From NCBI RefSeq assembly GCF_002968295.1, contig NZ_CP134399.1, positions 3,534,001-3,598,000 on the forward strand: 64,000 nucleotides of DNA, written 5' to 3'. Below the pieces are notes generated by a model. It saw only the letters and a program-made list of their open reading frames with translations. It was not told the origin of the DNA and ran no database searches. Numbering within the stretch: the stretch's first letter is position 1; each line of letters begins with the position of its first letter. Below are positions 63,791 through 64,000 of the stretch, piece after piece. This DNA is from Mycobacterium sp. ITM-2016-00317. Its GTDB lineage: Bacteria > Actinomycetota > Actinomycetes > Mycobacteriales > Mycobacteriaceae. The position numbers and the translations under genes are program-made.

Positions 63791-63978
63791 TTCACGTTTG
63801 CTCTGTCTTCCACGAACCACACAGTGCAAATGTGGCAAACGAGTTTGCGGGAGACGTGCGTTAAGCACTTGTCGACGCAGGCGTGAATATTGCCGAACGC
63901 CGGACAGCAACCGGGTCCAACCTCATAGGATTGCTCCACTCACTGTCAGCGGAACCAATTCTTCGGGGGAGGAATGCC
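63791..63978. other. Intergenic region after the DoxX gene
   Basis: No gene is evident. The DNA is less GC-rich than its surroundings. TAGGAT at 63926-63931 fits the mycobacterial TANNNT -10 and could drive the gene that appears to begin at 63979, but no matching -35 was found. Confidence 0.4.
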
Positions 63979-64000
63979 GTGCGGCATTCGGCGTACATCG
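63979..64000 (+). CDS. Possible start of a further gene (cut by window edge)
   Basis: GTG 63979-63981 opens the frame VRHSAYI to the end of the window. GGGGGAGG at 63965-63972 is a strong ribosome-binding site at 6-base spacing. Only seven codons are visible, so the product cannot be named and the call rests on the ribosome-binding site alone. Confidence 0.35.

Overview
The window is core chromosome from a high-GC actinobacterium, almost certainly a non-tuberculous and probably fast-growing mycobacterium (Mycolicibacterium type). Gene order follows the Mycobacterium tuberculosis segment murD to glnA1 (about Rv2155c to Rv2220) almost gene for gene. Mycobacteria-specific genes are present: mptA, mptC, pimB', fadD15, mmpS3, the di-haem qcrC and ephD. 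Species cannot be named from the sequence alone. Orthologue and family statements below rest on remembered family knowledge, not on a search.

Layout. (1) 1-9617, minus strand: compact division and cell-wall cluster mraZ-rsmH-(FtsL-like protein)-ftsI-murE-murF-mraY-murD, the last cut by the window edge. A three-box MraZ operator lies upstream of mraZ. (2) 9935-19063: DUF3040 protein with a terminator, a GNAT acetyltransferase, lppM, a polyprenyl synthase, mannosyltransferase mptA, the PknL-substrate DNA-binding protein, pknL, aroG (broken by two single-base frameshifts), RNase AS and a membrane protein. (3) 19148-28820: mptC, an acyltransferase, a small protein with an ArsA-like ATPase, two SRPBCC proteins, fadD15, pimB', a metalloprotease-like protein and the RipC-type NlpC/P60 hydrolase. 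(4) 28974-32151: a small Cys-rich protein, a DEDDh exonuclease/GIY-YIG fusion, and trpD. (5) 32221-40081: ctaE-qcrC-qcrA-qcrB on plus, ending in a strong terminator, facing ctaC-ctaF-mmpS3-DUF2561 on minus; together these supply most subunits of the bcc-aa3 respiratory supercomplex. A 111-bp tandem duplication lies between the two arms. (6) 40206-50345: asnB, adoK, a membrane protein, a HesB/ErpA-type Fe-S protein, a glycerate kinase (frameshifted twice), a DUF3043 protein, cobT, cobS, ilvE, gcvT. (7) 50387-58411: leucyl aminopeptidase, an EphD-like fusion with a degenerate hydrolase domain, a small protein, then dlaT, an epimerase, lipB and lipA. LipB and LipA make the lipoate that DlaT carries. 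(8) 58425-64000: a DUF4191 protein, an exported amidohydrolase inserted between otherwise syntenic genes, an RDD protein, glnA1 with a four-site GlnR-type array, a DoxX protein, and a possible gene start at the edge.

No tRNA, rRNA, CRISPR array, prophage or insertion sequence was recognised. Nothing here looks like an undescribed multi-gene system. The best leads are local: the inactivated-looking hydrolase half of EphD, single-base frameshifts clustered in aroG and the glycerate kinase, the MraZ operator and a second group of similar motifs, apparently leaderless genes sharing one -10 hexamer, two tandem duplications, and the inserted amidohydrolase with an unusual N-terminus.
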